In this document: positions 1-8,548 of the stretch, in pieces
Numbering within the stretch: the stretch's first letter is position 1
How the letters are laid out: each line of letters starts with the position of its first letter
Origin: Xanthomonas pisi DSM 18956
GTDB lineage: Bacteria; Pseudomonadota; Gammaproteobacteria; Xanthomonadales; Xanthomonadaceae
Direction of reading: 5' to 3'
Length of the DNA: 38,116 bases
Assembly: GCF_001010415.1 (NCBI RefSeq)
Contig: NZ_JPLE01000055.1
Location: 1 to 38,116 of the forward strand
Translations under genes and position numbers: made by a program
The notes under the pieces: generated by a model
The model's input: the letters and a program-made list of their open reading frames with translations, nothing else
The model's database searches: none
What the model was told of the DNA's origin: nothing

Positions 1-431
1 CCACCACCAGGGATGGTCAGCTTGAAGGTCTCGGGATGCGCCCACCCCTTGACCGTAACAGCCCCGACGGACTCATCCCATACCGCTGATTCTAAGGAAC
101 GCGGAGAGGGGAAGTTTTTGAGAACAACCGCAGGCTTTTGCCAGCCAGGGCGATAAACCAAAACAGAGCCCGTTGAACTGTCTTGCCAGAGCGCAACAGA
201 GCCGGATGGGGCGACAGACATGTTTTGGCACTGGCCAAAGTCTCGCGACTTGTAGAAGCAGTGGTTGAAGTGACCAACGCTCTCAAAGCCAAAGTCGCCG
301 GAAACTTGCAGAGTTGCCTCACAGAAGCCGCCGGCGTGAGGCTTGAGCTGCTCGACGCCGGAGGCGCCGCCCGCACAAGTGGCGCAGCCGGACAGTAGGG
401 CTGTTGCCGCCAAATATGCGATATGCTTCAT
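1..431 (-). CDS. Hypothetical lipoprotein, first integron cassette gene (3' end outside window)
   Basis: An open frame of 143 codons runs from the ATG at 431 to the left edge with no stop, so the 3' end is missing. The N-terminus has a short hydrophobic stretch ending in a lipobox, LLSGC, with Cys at residue 16, so an exported, lipid-anchored protein is predicted. The mature part has several further Cys residues (CATC, FCEA, HCFY, QCQN) and no domain I recognise. The ATG lies 11 bases after a GTTAGCC core-like site and has no Shine-Dalgarno. That is the usual arrangement of a first cassette reading away from attI. The frame is less GC-rich than its neighbours, with many third-position T and A, which fits a captured cassette. 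The function is unknown; the cassette assignment is inferred from position and junction. Confidence 0.75.
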   Translation of the reverse strand, partial: MKHIAYLAATALLSGCATCAGGASGVEQLKPHAGGFCEATLQVSGDFGFESVGHFNHCFYKSRDFGQCQNMSVAPSGSVALWQDSSTGSVLVYRPGWQKPAVVLKNFPSPRSLESAVWDESVGAVTVKGWAHPETFKLTIPGG

Positions 432-436
432 GTGAT

Positions 437-443
437 GGCTAAC
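437..443 (-). other. attI/cassette core recombination site
   Basis: Read on the minus strand the sequence is GTTAGCC, one base off the integron core consensus GTTRRRY. It sits between the attI side (444 upward) and the cassette gene ATG at 431. Cleavage would fall between G443 and T442. Its place upstream of a divergent integrase gene and 11 bases before a cassette start supports the call. The distal attC of the cassette is outside the window and could not be examined. Confidence 0.65.
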
Positions 444-636
444 AACTATTCGAAGTCAAAAAGGTGCGTAGCACCGGGGTGTAGTACGTAATCCCTGACC
501 TCCACACCAAGTGCATTCCCATTGGTTTTACCGCGACACCCCGATCGTGGTGCGTGACCGCGGTGCGTAAGCATGTCGCATTACCCTGAGGTGACGCATC
601 GCAATGCGACCGTATCATTCCGACCGAACGGCTTCA
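444..636. promoter_or_regulatory. attI region and intI upstream region
   Basis: This non-coding stretch of about 190 bp separates the first cassette from the integrase and should contain attI, the cassette promoter and the integrase promoter. Three direct copies of GGTGCGT lie at 463-469, 549-555 and 562-568. The first belongs to a small inverted repeat, GGTGC-GTA-GCACC (463-475). On the minus strand this hairpin is followed directly by five Ts, a weak terminator-like shape just before the cassette. Direct repeats are typical integrase-binding sites in known attI sites, so these are candidates only. I found no convincing LexA box and could not place the promoters. Confidence 0.5.
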
Positions 637-1669
637 ATGTCTTCGTCTGCATCGGCCGCCAGGCAGCCGTCTTCGGCAGCGCCTAGCGGGCGACGGCCTG
701 CCAGGCTGTTGGACCGCGTCCGCGATCGGCTGCAGCGGCTGGGCCGTGCCAAGCGCACCGAGGATGCCTATGTTGGTTGGATTCGGCGCTTCATCCTGGC
801 CAACGGCAAACGCCATCCAGAGACGATGGGAGTGCGCGAAGTGGAGGCGTTGCTGACCATGCTGGCGGCGCGCGATGGCGTGGCGCCTTCCACGCAGAAT
901 CAGGCACTGGCCGCCTTGCTGTTTCTGTATCGCGAGGTGTTGGGACGCGATCTGCCATGGATGGACGAGATTCAGCGTGCCGTGCGGCCGCGGCGGTTGC
1001 CGACCGTCCTGAGTGAGGTGGAGGTCATGGCGGTGCTGGCGCAGATGGAAGTGCGTCACGCACTGATGGCGGCACTCCTCTACGGGACCGGCATGCGCTT
1101 GATGGAGTGCGTGCGCCTACGCATCAAGGATGTGGATGTTGCGCGCAACGAGATCGTGGTGCGCGATGGCAAGGGTGGGAAGGACCGCCGCACACTACTG
1201 CTGCAGTCGTTGCGCGATGCGCTGCAGCTCCAATTGGACGAAGCCAAGCGCGTGCATGCGCGGGATCTGCAGGTGGGCGCAGGTGAGGTCTGGCTTCCGC
1301 ACGCGCTGCTGCGCAAGTATCCCAATGCAGCGCGCGAGCCAGGATGGCCGTATCTGTTCCCGGCGCCGCGTCGTAGCGTAGATCCGCGCGGGGGTGCGGT
1401 TCGCCGCCATCATGTGGACGAGAAGGGTTTGCAGCGTGAGGTGAAGGCGGCCTGTCGGCAGGCAGGGCTGGACAAGCCAGCCAGCTGCCATACGCTGCGG
1501 CATTCTTTCGCAACCCATCTGCTCGAAGCCGGGTACGACATCCGCACCGTGCAGGAGCTGCTGGGTCACAAGGACGTGGCGACCACCCAGCTCTACACCC
1601 ATGTGCTGGGGGCGAGGCGCGTCGGCGGTGCGCAGCCTGCTCGATCGTCAGCCGCTGGCTGGGCGATAA
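637..1669 (+). pseudogene. intI: Integron integrase (tyrosine recombinase), frameshifted near the 3' end
   Basis: This is an IntI-family tyrosine recombinase that would insert and excise cassettes at attI and attC. The N-terminal SAM-like domain (RLLDRVRDRL through YVGWIRRF) begins near residue 23. Catalytic residues are all visible: Arg154 in GTGMR, His285 and Arg288 in HTLRH, His311 in LLGHKD and Tyr320 in LYTHVL. The IntI-specific insertion (VWLPHALLRKYP...PGWPYLFP) is intact. After Tyr320 the frame breaks in GGGGG at 1608-1612. Removing one G restores the family-like tail GRGASAVRSLLDRQPLAGR and a TAA at 1667-1669, 343 residues in all. As written, the frame instead runs on to 2040, antisense to ilvD. 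The ATG at 637 fits the family better than the one at 604. All catalytic residues survive, so residual activity cannot be excluded. Confidence 0.85.
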
Positions 1670-1685
1670 GCGCTGCTTGCGCGCC

Positions 1686-3524
1686 TCAGCCGTCCAGCAT
1701 CGCCTTGTCGCGCACCGCACCCTTGTCTGCGCTCGTCGCCAGCAACGCATACGCCTTCAACGCCGTGGTGACCTTGCGTGGGCGTACCTCCACCGGCTTC
1801 CAGCCCTTGGCATCCTGCTCGGCGCGACGACTGGCAAGTTCCTCGTCCGAGATCAGCAGATTGATCGAGCGGTTGGGAATGTCGATCAGGATCTTGTCGC
1901 CATCGCGCACCAGGCCGATCGCGCCGCCTGCGGCGGCTTCCGGCGAGGCGTGGCCGATCGACAGGCCCGAGGTGCCGCCGGAGAAGCGGCCGTCGGTGAG
2001 CAGGGCGCATTGCTTGCCCAGGCCCTTGGATTTGAGATAGCTGGTGGGGTAGAGCATTTCCTGCATGCCGGGGCCGCCCTTGGGGCCTTCGTAGCGGATC
2101 ACCACGATATCGCCGGCTTTCACTTCGTCGGCGAGGATGCCCTTGACCGCCGAATCCTGGCTCTCAAAGACACGGACATTGCCTTCGAAGACGTGGATGG
2201 ATTCGTCCACGCCTGCGGTCTTCACCACGCAACCGTCGCGGGCGATATTGCCGTACAGCACGGCCAGGCCGCCTTCCTGCGAGAACGCATGCGCGACATC
2301 GCGGATGCAGCCGTCGCTGCGGTCGGTGTCCAGGCTGTCCCAGCGCGTGGCCTGGCTGAAGGCGATCTGCGTGGGGATGCCGGCTGGGCCGGCCTTGTAG
2401 AACGTGTGCACTGTTGCAGCGTCGGTCTGGGTGACATCCCACTGCGCGATCGCATCGGCCAGCGTGCGTGCGTGCACCGTGGCCGCGTTGGTGTGCAGCA
2501 ATCCACCACGTGCCAGCTCGCCGAGGATGGCCATGATGCCGCCGGCGCGATGCACGTCTTCGATGTGGTACTTGGGCGTGTTCGGCGCGACCTTGCACAG
2601 TTGCGGCACGCGCTTGGACAGGCGGTCGATGTCGCGCATGCCGAACGGCACGTCGCCTTCCTGCGCGGCGGCGAGCAGATGCAGGATGGTGTTGGTCGAG
2701 CCGCCCATGGCGATGTCCAGCGTCATCGCATTCTCGAACGCTTCGAAGGTGGCGATGCCGCGTGGCAGCGCGGTGGGATCTTCGCCGCCATACCAGCGAT
2801 GGCACAGTTCCACCGCCACGCGGCCGGCACGCAGGAACAGCTGCTCGCGGTCGGCATGCGTGGCCACCACGGTGCCGTTGCCCGGCAGCGACAGGCCCAG
2901 CGCTTCGGTCAGGCAGTTCATCGAGTTGGCGGTGAACATGCCCGAGCACGAGCCGCAGGTGGGGCAGGCACTGCGTTCGAATTCGGCCACCTTCTCGTCG
3001 GAGGCGCTGTCGTCGGCGGCGATCACCATCGCGTCGATCAGATCGAGTTTATGTTCGGACAACTTGGTCTTGCCGGCTTCCATCGGCCCGCCGGAGACGA
3101 ACACGGTGGGGATGTTGAGCCGCAACGCGGCCATCAACATGCCGGGGGTGATCTTGTCGCAGTTGGAAATGCACACCAGCGCATCGGCGCAATGCGCATT
3201 GACCATGTATTCCACCGAATCGGCGATGATCTCGCGGCTGGGTAGCGAATACAGCATGCCGTCGTGGCCCATCGCGATGCCGTCGTCCACGGCGATGGTG
3301 TCGAACTCCTTGGCCACGCCGCCGACGCGTTCGATCTCGCGCGCGACCAGCTGGCCGAGATCCTTCAGGTGCACGTGTCCGGGTACGAACTGGGTGAAGG
3401 AATTGGCGATGGCGATGATGGGCTTGTGGAAGTCGCCATCGCGCATGCCGGTGGCGCGCCAGAGCGCGCGCGCGCCAGCCATGTTGCGGCCGTGGGTGGA
3501 GGTTTTGGAACGGTATTCGGGCAT
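1686..3524 (-). CDS. ilvD: Dihydroxy-acid dehydratase
   Basis: IlvD dehydrates 2,3-dihydroxy-isovalerate and 2,3-dihydroxy-3-methylvalerate to the 2-keto acids in valine, isoleucine and leucine synthesis, in the cytoplasm. The protein is full length at 612 residues and starts [22 protein letters not shown], as in other IlvD proteins. Cluster-binding cysteines are seen in [12 protein letters not shown] and [19 protein letters not shown], with DGRFSGG near the C-terminus. It is convergent with intI, the native intI stop and the ilvD stop being 16 bp apart. This ilvD-intI pairing is the known location of the xanthomonad chromosomal integron. No other ilv genes are nearby, so it is probably transcribed alone. 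The frameshifted intI frame runs antisense over its last 350 bases. Confidence 0.97.
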   Translation of the reverse strand: MPEYRSKTSTHGRNMAGARALWRATGMRDGDFHKPIIAIANSFTQFVPGHVHLKDLGQLVAREIERVGGVAKEFDTIAVDDGIAMGHDGMLYSLPSREIIADSVEYMVNAHCADALVCISNCDKITPGMLMAALRLNIPTVFVSGGPMEAGKTKLSEHKLDLIDAMVIAADDSASDEKVAEFERSACPTCGSCSGMFTANSMNCLTEALGLSLPGNGTVVATHADREQLFLRAGRVAVELCHRWYGGEDPTALPRGIATFEAFENAMTLDIAMGGSTNTILHLLAAAQEGDVPFGMRDIDRLSKRVPQLCKVAPNTPKYHIEDVHRAGGIMAILGELARGGLLHTNAATVHARTLADAIAQWDVTQTDAATVHTFYKAGPAGIPTQIAFSQATRWDSLDTDRSDGCIRDVAHAFSQEGGLAVLYGNIARDGCVVKTAGVDESIHVFEGNVRVFESQDSAVKGILADEVKAGDIVVIRYEGPKGGPGMQEMLYPTSYLKSKGLGKQCALLTDGRFSGGTSGLSIGHASPEAAAGGAIGLVRDGDKILIDIPNRSINLLISDEELASRRAEQDAKGWKPVEVRPRKVTTALKAYALLATSADKGAVRDKAMLDG

Positions 3525-3928
3525 GGCGATGTCGACGACTGATCAGCGAGCGGTGGCTGGCAATTAGAGCGCGTCGCGACTGTTGCTGCTGCAACCGTCA
3601 CCGCGCGTTCTGGTGATCGGTCACGGTAGCACGCAGCTGCCAGGCAGAAGCGCGGCGGCAGGCGGGGACGGATGCGATGCGCGCGCGGCCAGGCAGGCGC
3701 ACGGCCAGCCGAACGGTTCATCGATGCGACGCGACACACGCGCGTTCCAGGCTGCGCACCGGCGTGCCGGTTCGGAGCGGCCACCGCAACTACTGCGCTC
3801 ACCGTCAGGCGGGTGCGCCCGCTCCCGCGCCAGCGTTGCCAATCACGCGCACTGCGGTTCCGTGTGCCTGGCCCACCTCCACCGGGCGCTCGCTCGCTAC
3901 GCGCTGCCGGCCGCTCTAAACTGCGCGT
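3525..3928. other. Intergenic region between ilvD and the cysteine-cluster gene
   Basis: About 400 bp between divergent genes. It must hold the ilvD promoter on the minus strand. I see only GC-rich sequence with many open frames in shifted registers and no convincing gene, repeat or hairpin. TAAACT at 3917-3922, just ahead of the ATG at 3929, could be a -10 element for a nearly leaderless transcript, but I see no matching -35. Confidence 0.4.
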
Positions 3929-4195
3929 ATGACCTCTGCCATGTCGTGCCGCGCCGGCTGCGCCGCGTGCTGCATCGCGCCCTCGATCAGTTCGCCCATT
4001 CCCGGCATGCCCAACGGCAAGCCGGCCGGGGTGGCGTGCGTGCAGCTGGACGTGCAGCTGGGCTGCCGGTTGTTCGGCTCGCCGCAGCGCCCGGCGGTCT
4101 GCGGCAGCCTGCTGCCGTCCCTGGAGATGTGCGGTAACTCGCGCGAGCAGGCCTTGCGCATGCTCGCTGCGTTGGAGCAAGCAACCCGGCCTTGA
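3929..4195 (+). CDS. YkgJ-family cysteine cluster protein
   Basis: An 88-residue protein with an N-terminal cysteine cluster, CRAGCAACC at residues 7-15, then a conserved block ([16 protein letters not shown]) and two further Cys (GCRLFG, CGSLL). These are the features of the YkgJ/UPF0153 family, annotated as putative zinc- or iron-chelating proteins of unknown role. Its length is typical of short proteobacterial members. No Shine-Dalgarno is visible before the ATG. It lies alone, converging on the carbonic anhydrase gene with 21 bp between the stops. Family assignment is good; biochemical function is not known. Confidence 0.85.
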   Translation: MTSAMSCRAGCAACCIAPSISSPIPGMPNGKPAGVACVQLDVQLGCRLFGSPQRPAVCGSLLPSLEMCGNSREQALRMLAALEQATRP

Positions 4196-4216
4196 CGGCG
4201 TCTGACCACGCCACGA

Positions 4217-4762
4217 TCAGGCGCCGTCGGTGACGCCCAGATACTGATCCTTGAGCCGCACATAATGCTGTGCGGAGTAGTGCAGGCTTTCGATCTCCTT
4301 GTCGCTGAGCGTACGCGCCAGCCGGGCCGGATTGCCCAGCCACAATTCCGCTTCGCCAACCACCTTGCCCGGGCCCACCACCGCACCGGCACCGACAAAT
4401 CCGTAGCGTCTGACGGTGGCCCCATCCAGCACGCAGGCACCCATGCCGATCAGGCACAGGTCTTCGATGGTGCAGGCATGCAGGATGGTGCCGTGGCCCA
4501 CGGTCACGTCGGCGCCGATGATGGTCGGGTAGCCGGCCTTGTTGAACGGGCTGTGGTGGCTGACATGGATGATGGTGCCGTCCTGCACATTGGTGCGCGC
4601 GCCAATGTGCACATGATTGACGTCGCCACGGATCACCGTGCCCGGCCATACCGACACGTCGTCGCCCAGGCTGACCTTGCCGATGATGGTGCAGGCCGGG
4701 TCGACGTAGACGCGTGCGCCCAGCTGTGGGATGTGGTCCAGGAACGGGCGAATCGGGGGCAC
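4217..4762 (-). CDS. Gamma-carbonic anhydrase family protein
   Basis: A 181-residue left-handed beta-helix protein of the gamma-carbonic anhydrase/YrdA family. Hexapeptide repeats run from about residue 18 to 145 (for example ACTIIGKVSLGDDVSVWPGTVIRGD). Candidate metal-ligand histidines are in IIHVSHHS and in VGHGTILHAC. The start is taken as GTG at 4762 because GGAG lies six bases upstream and VPPIRPFLD is how family members begin. The open frame continues far upstream to 5401, but that extension is Arg/Ala-rich with no family similarity. Cytoplasmic and probably zinc-binding. Whether it is an active carbonic anhydrase or a structural homologue cannot be told from sequence alone. Confidence 0.9.
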   Translation of the reverse strand: MPPIRPFLDHIPQLGARVYVDPACTIIGKVSLGDDVSVWPGTVIRGDVNHVHIGARTNVQDGTIIHVSHHSPFNKAGYPTIIGADVTVGHGTILHACTIEDLCLIGMGACVLDGATVRRYGFVGAGAVVGPGKVVGEAELWLGNPARLARTLSDKEIESLHYSAQHYVRLKDQYLGVTDGA

Positions 4763-5799
4763 GGCACTCTCCGGCAAGTCAGCGTGCCGCCAACTGCGGA
4801 CACCGGTGGATGATACCTGTGCGGTGCGTGTCGCTGCGGTAGCGGCGGTGCTGTGCTGTGGATGCAGATGACGCAGATGCGCGTCATGGGTGCTGTCGGG
4901 GGCGGTGCGTATCGATGCGTGCCGGGTGATACTTATGGATATGGCTGCAGGTGAGTGACGTGATGTGACGTCATACGCAGTGCTGCTGCATACGCGTGCT
5001 GCAGATCCGGCGATCAGACGAAAGGGGCCGCGCCTTTGCTGCCCGTGATGCATGCACGACCGGGAGCGACCAGCAGGACTGCTGCGCGGCCAACGGGTGG
5101 GCGCGCCCTGCACCCCGTGCGGCATGCACCAGTCGTATCCCGCTTCTGGGCGCTCAGTCCACACCCGCGTGGCGATTGTCAGCCACGTTTGCTCAGTCGC
5201 CCTGAGAGCGGCTAACAAGACGTAGCGAGCAGTCGTCAGGTGGGCATTGGCGGCGCGCAGGAACCGCAGTGTACGCGGGGTACATACCGCACCGAGCACC
5301 GGCCGCACCCGCCTGGTGGGGAGTGCAGTCGTTTTGTTGGTTGCTCTAAGCCGCAAGGAGCGTTGCCGTGGTGATCGCTGCCGAGATGACGCCTTGCGCA
5401 AGGTGACGCGACGCTCCTGGCACGCACCGCACCCGCGCGTCGAGGGCGATCTCGAACAGCTGGCGAGGTAACGACGCGGCTACGAACGATGCAGCCGCCA
5501 GAGCTGATCGCCAAGCGCGCGCCATGCCTGGAGGCGCAGCAGACAACGCAGACACCACGCCCGAACGCAGCGCTGCGCAAGCGAAGCCGATCGGTCCTGC
5601 GTCCGATAAGCGCACAACTCTGCGGTAATCGGTCTTGAACGGCACCGGCAATCGGCCTAGCGTGCATGCCATTGCGACGTATCGCTCGCCTCTGCCGCAC
5701 GCACCAGTCTTCACGTTTGCGCATGCGCGGCGCTCCCTGCCGCCGGGGATGCACGAGCGCCAACGCTGCACCACATCAGCACCCTCACAGGACACGCCA
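4763..5799. other. Gene-poor kilobase
   Basis: No frame here resembles a protein; those present are shifted-register artefacts of high GC. It contains the MITE-like element at 5202-5350, a perfect 12-bp palindrome CCTTGCGCAAGG at 5392-5403 and TGACGTCA near 4966. The left part should carry the promoter of the gamma-carbonic anhydrase gene and the right part that of the MFS gene. I could not place either. Confidence 0.5.
5202..5350. repeat. MITE-like element with imperfect terminal inverted repeats
   Basis: The ends of this 149-bp stretch, CTGAGAGCGGCTAACAAGACG at the left and the complement of CTTAGAGCAACCAACAAAACG at the right, match at 16 of 21 positions. Four of the five differences would be G-U pairs in a plus-strand RNA, so a transcript could fold with 20 of 21 end pairs. 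It has no coding frame and lies in a gene-poor region. From memory, similar GGCTAACAA...TTTTGTTAGCC repeats are scattered in Xanthomonas genomes, but I could not test that here. No clear target-site duplication was seen. Confidence 0.5.
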
Positions 5800-7104
5800 A
5801 TGCTGCAAGGCACGCCAACTTCCGCGCACTTCGTCCTGGAGCGCATGACGCCGTTCCAGTGGAGGGCCGTGGCGGTGTGCGTGTTGCTGACGATGCTCGA
5901 CGGCTTCGACGTGATGGCGATGGCGTTCACCGCGCCGCATGTGTCGGCCGACTGGCAGCTGTCGGGCAAGCTGCTGGGGGCGCTGTTCAGTGCCGGGCTG
6001 GTCGGCATGGCGGTGGGCTCGCTGTTGCTGGCGCCGCTGGCAGACCGTATCGGTCGCCGTGCGCTGATCCTGGTGTGTCTGGCCATCCTGACCGTCGGCA
6101 TGGGCGCATCCGCGCTGGCAGGCACTGTCTGGCAGCTGGGCGCGCTGCGGGCGTTCACCGGGGTCGGGATCGGCGGGATGCTGGCCTGCGTGGCGGTGAC
6201 CGCGGCCGAATATTCCACTGCACGCTGGCGCAGCACGGCGACGGTGTTGCAGGCCACCGGCTACCCGGTCGGGGCGACGATCGGGGGCGCGATCGCGGCG
6301 GTGCTGTTGCAGCACTGGTCCTGGCCATCGGTGTTCTGGCTCGGCGCGCTCGGCTCGCTGCTCTGCGTGCCGCTGGTGCTCGCCTGCTTGCCCGAATCGC
6401 TGGACTTCCTGATCGCCCGACGGCCGCCGCACGCGCATGCGCGCTTCAACGCGGTGCTGGCCCGCATGGGGATGCCGCCGCATCCGCAGTTGCCACCGGT
6501 GCAGGCGGCCGGGCAGGTGCAAGGGTATGCGGCCTTGTTCGTGGGCGCGCTGCGGCGGCAATCGCTGCTGATCGCGCTGGCGTTTTTCCTGTTGATGTTC
6601 GGGTTTTACTTCGTGCTCAGCTGGACCCCCAAGCTGCTGGTCACTGCCGGCCTGTCGGCTGCGCAGGGCGTCACCGGCGGGGTGCTGTTGAATCTGGGCG
6701 GTATCGTCGGCGGCACGCTGTTCAGTTGGCTGGCGCTGCGCGGGCGCCTGTCGCGGCTCACCGCCGGCGCACTGGTGCTGGTGGCGGTCGGGATGGTCGC
6801 GTTCGGCTTGAGCAGCACCGTGCTGAGCTGGGCATTTGCCACGGCGTTGCTGACCGGCGCGGCCCTGACGGCGGCGATGGGGGGGCTGTATGCGGTGGCG
6901 CCGGTGGTCTTCAGCGCGGCGGTGCGCTCCACCGGGATGGGGTGGGCGATCGGCGTCGGGCGCCTTGGCGCGATTCTCTCGCCCCTGTGCGCCGGGGCGC
7001 TGCTGGATGCCGGGTGGTCGCCGGCTATGTTGTATCTGGCCTGCGGCGTACCGTTGCTGTTCGCCGCTGCCGCGGTCGTGGCGATGCGCCTGCCGGAGCG
7101 CTGA
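5800..7104 (+). CDS. MFS transporter, aromatic acid:H+ symporter (AAHS) type
   Basis: A 434-residue inner-membrane protein with about 12 hydrophobic segments. The first helix carries LDGFDVMAMAFTAP, close to the DGFD...AP signature of AAHS transporters such as PcaK and BenK. The loop after helix 2 carries the MFS motif APLADRIGRR. The start at 5800 is preceded by AGGA at good spacing and leaves a short cytoplasmic tail before helix 1. An in-frame upstream ATG at 5635 would add 55 residues unlike the family. Next to pob, mol and pca genes, 4-hydroxybenzoate, protocatechuate or a related plant aromatic acid is the likely substrate. That is inference. The hairpin at 7106-7141 probably ends its transcript. 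Confidence 0.87.
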   Translation: MLQGTPTSAHFVLERMTPFQWRAVAVCVLLTMLDGFDVMAMAFTAPHVSADWQLSGKLLGALFSAGLVGMAVGSLLLAPLADRIGRRALILVCLAILTVGMGASALAGTVWQLGALRAFTGVGIGGMLACVAVTAAEYSTARWRSTATVLQATGYPVGATIGGAIAAVLLQHWSWPSVFWLGALGSLLCVPLVLACLPESLDFLIARRPPHAHARFNAVLARMGMPPHPQLPPVQAAGQVQGYAALFVGALRRQSLLIALAFFLLMFGFYFVLSWTPKLLVTAGLSAAQGVTGGVLLNLGGIVGGTLFSWLALRGRLSRLTAGALVLVAVGMVAFGLSSTVLSWAFATALLTGAALTAAMGGLYAVAPVVFSAAVRSTGMGWAIGVGRLGAILSPLCAGALLDAGWSPAMLYLACGVPLLFAAAAVVAMRLPER

Positions 7105-7105
7105 A

Positions 7106-7141
7106 CTGCTCAGCTGACGGTGCCAGATGCCGGCTGAGCAG
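7106..7141 (+). terminator. Hairpin after the MFS gene
   Basis: Two bases after the stop codon, CTGCTCAGC and GCTGAGCAG form a perfect 9-bp stem around an 18-base loop. There is no T-run. Long GC-rich stems without T-runs are common after genes in this window. Confidence 0.5.
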
Positions 7142-7182
7142 GTGGCCGCGGTCGCGCTCGCAGACCAAAGAAATCGCGACCG

Positions 7183-8502
7183 GTGCCGATAACTCCGGAG
7201 ACCGCCAAGCCCGTGGCGGACCCTTCCGTGGACATCGTGCAGACCAGCGCCGGCATGCTCAGAACCATCGACTCCGACCAACTCCGTCCCGGCATGTATG
7301 TCTACAAGCTGCTGGGCGCGTGGGTGCACCATCCGTTCTGGAAGACGTCGTTTTTGGTCGATTCCGATGACGTGGACAAGATCCACGGCAGCCGGATCGA
7401 GCAACTGGTGATCGACACCGCCCGCGGCCTGGACGTGGACACGGGGGCGACGGTCGGCGGGCAGGAGGCGGGCGATGCGCCATCGCCGCCGCCCACGCCG
7501 GAACCGGACTCGCCGGAGCCTGCTCCCACCGCGCGCAGTGCGCGGACCAATAGCGTCACCGCGCAGGTCGGTATCGAGGCCGAAGTGGTGCGGGCGCGAC
7601 GTATTTTCGAAGACGGCCGCGACACGGTGGAAGCGATGTTTCGCGACGTGCGGCTGGGGCGCACTGTCGACACCGAGGCCGCCATGCCGTTGGTGGAAGC
7701 CATCAACGATTCGGTGCTGCGTCATCCGCAGGCCTTGATCAGCGTGGCGCGGCTCAAGACCGCCGACGACTACACCTATCTGCATTCGATGGCGGTGGCC
7801 GGGCTGATGAGCGGGTTGGCGCGGCAGCTCGGCCTGGCCGAGGCGCAGGTGGTGGAGGCGGCGATGGGCGGCCTGCTGCACGACATGGGCAAGGCGGTGA
7901 CGCCGCTGGAGATTCTCAACAAGCCCGGCCGGCTCACCAACGAAGAAATGGAGGTGATGCGTCAGCATCCGCTGGATGGGCATCGCCTGCTGGTGGCCGG
8001 CGGCGTGCAGAACGCGGTGGTGCTGGAAATCGCGCTGCATCATCACGAAAAGATGGACGGCAGCGGATACCCCAATCGTCTGGTCGGGCAGGAGATCTCG
8101 CTGATGTCGCGGATGGGCGCGGTGTGCGATGTATACGACGCCATCAGTTCCGACCGTCCCTACAAACGCGGCTGGGACCCGGCCGAATCGCTCAAGCAGA
8201 TGGCATCGTGGAAGGGTCACTTCGACCCGACGATCTTCCAGGCGTTCGTGCGCCGGCTGGGCATCTATCCGGTCGGCTCGCTGGTGCGGCTGGAATCGCA
8301 GAAGCTGGCCGTGGTGATCGAACAGACCCCGGACGCGCTGCTCAAGCCCAAGGTGCGCGTGTTCTATTCGGCCAAGCTGCGCAGCCACGTGCTGGTGCAG
8401 GACATCGACCTGTCGCGGCCCGATTGCCAGGACCGTATCGCGCAGATGGAAAGCCCGACCGACTGGGGCTTCCGCGATCTCGAGAAACTCTGGCTGCCGT
8501 AA
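7183..8502 (+). CDS. HD-GYP domain protein with N-terminal DUF3391 (cyclic-di-GMP phosphodiesterase)
   Basis: HD-GYP proteins hydrolyse cyclic-di-GMP and so affect motility, biofilm and virulence. The 439-residue protein has a DUF3391 region at about residues 25-90 (DSDQLRPGMYVYKLLGAWVHH). A Pro/Glu-rich linker follows at about 95-120, then the HD-GYP domain at about 170-370. Key residues are intact: HSMA, HDMGK, HHHEKMDGSGYP and DVYDAISSDRPYK. The GYP triplet is present, so activity is expected. The frame opens with GTG at 7183. An ATG at 7258 (MLRTIDSDQL) lies nearer the DUF3391 domain and is an equally fair start, since neither has a clear ribosome site. It appears to be a single gene ended by the hairpin at 8529-8548. 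Its sensory input is unknown. Confidence 0.92.
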   Translation: MPITPETAKPVADPSVDIVQTSAGMLRTIDSDQLRPGMYVYKLLGAWVHHPFWKTSFLVDSDDVDKIHGSRIEQLVIDTARGLDVDTGATVGGQEAGDAPSPPPTPEPDSPEPAPTARSARTNSVTAQVGIEAEVVRARRIFEDGRDTVEAMFRDVRLGRTVDTEAAMPLVEAINDSVLRHPQALISVARLKTADDYTYLHSMAVAGLMSGLARQLGLAEAQVVEAAMGGLLHDMGKAVTPLEILNKPGRLTNEEMEVMRQHPLDGHRLLVAGGVQNAVVLEIALHHHEKMDGSGYPNRLVGQEISLMSRMGAVCDVYDAISSDRPYKRGWDPAESLKQMASWKGHFDPTIFQAFVRRLGIYPVGSLVRLESQKLAVVIEQTPDALLKPKVRVFYSAKLRSHVLVQDIDLSRPDCQDRIAQMESPTDWGFRDLEKLWLP

Positions 8503-8528
8503 GCGCGCTGCGCAGGGCTGCCTTGTCG

Positions 8529-8548
8529 CGCGCTGCATGCGCAGCGCG
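8529..8548 (+). terminator. Hairpin after the HD-GYP gene
   Basis: CGCGCTGC-ATGC-GCAGCGCG, a perfect 8-bp stem with a 4-base loop, 26 bases after the stop. No T-run follows, so termination strength is uncertain. Confidence 0.45.

Noticed and set aside
444..636. LexA-controlled integrase promoter
   Set aside because: No sequence close to the Xanthomonadales LexA motif was found, so SOS control is not claimed.
604..2040. A 478-residue fusion of integrase with a novel C-terminal domain
   Set aside because: The extra 140 residues are antisense to ilvD and low-complexity; a one-base correction gives a normal IntI end.
1677..3245. Long plus-strand frame opposite ilvD
   Set aside because: It is the antisense shadow of a well-conserved gene, rich in His, Ala and Gly with no domain.
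4763..5401. N-terminal extension of the gamma-carbonic anhydrase to about 394 residues
   Set aside because: The extension is Arg/Ser-rich and unlike the family, and a GTG with a good ribosome site at 4762 explains the normal length.
5392..5403. CCTTGCGCAAGG palindrome as an operator
   Set aside because: Twelve GC-rich bases with no adjacent promoter or gene start; can occur by chance at this GC content.
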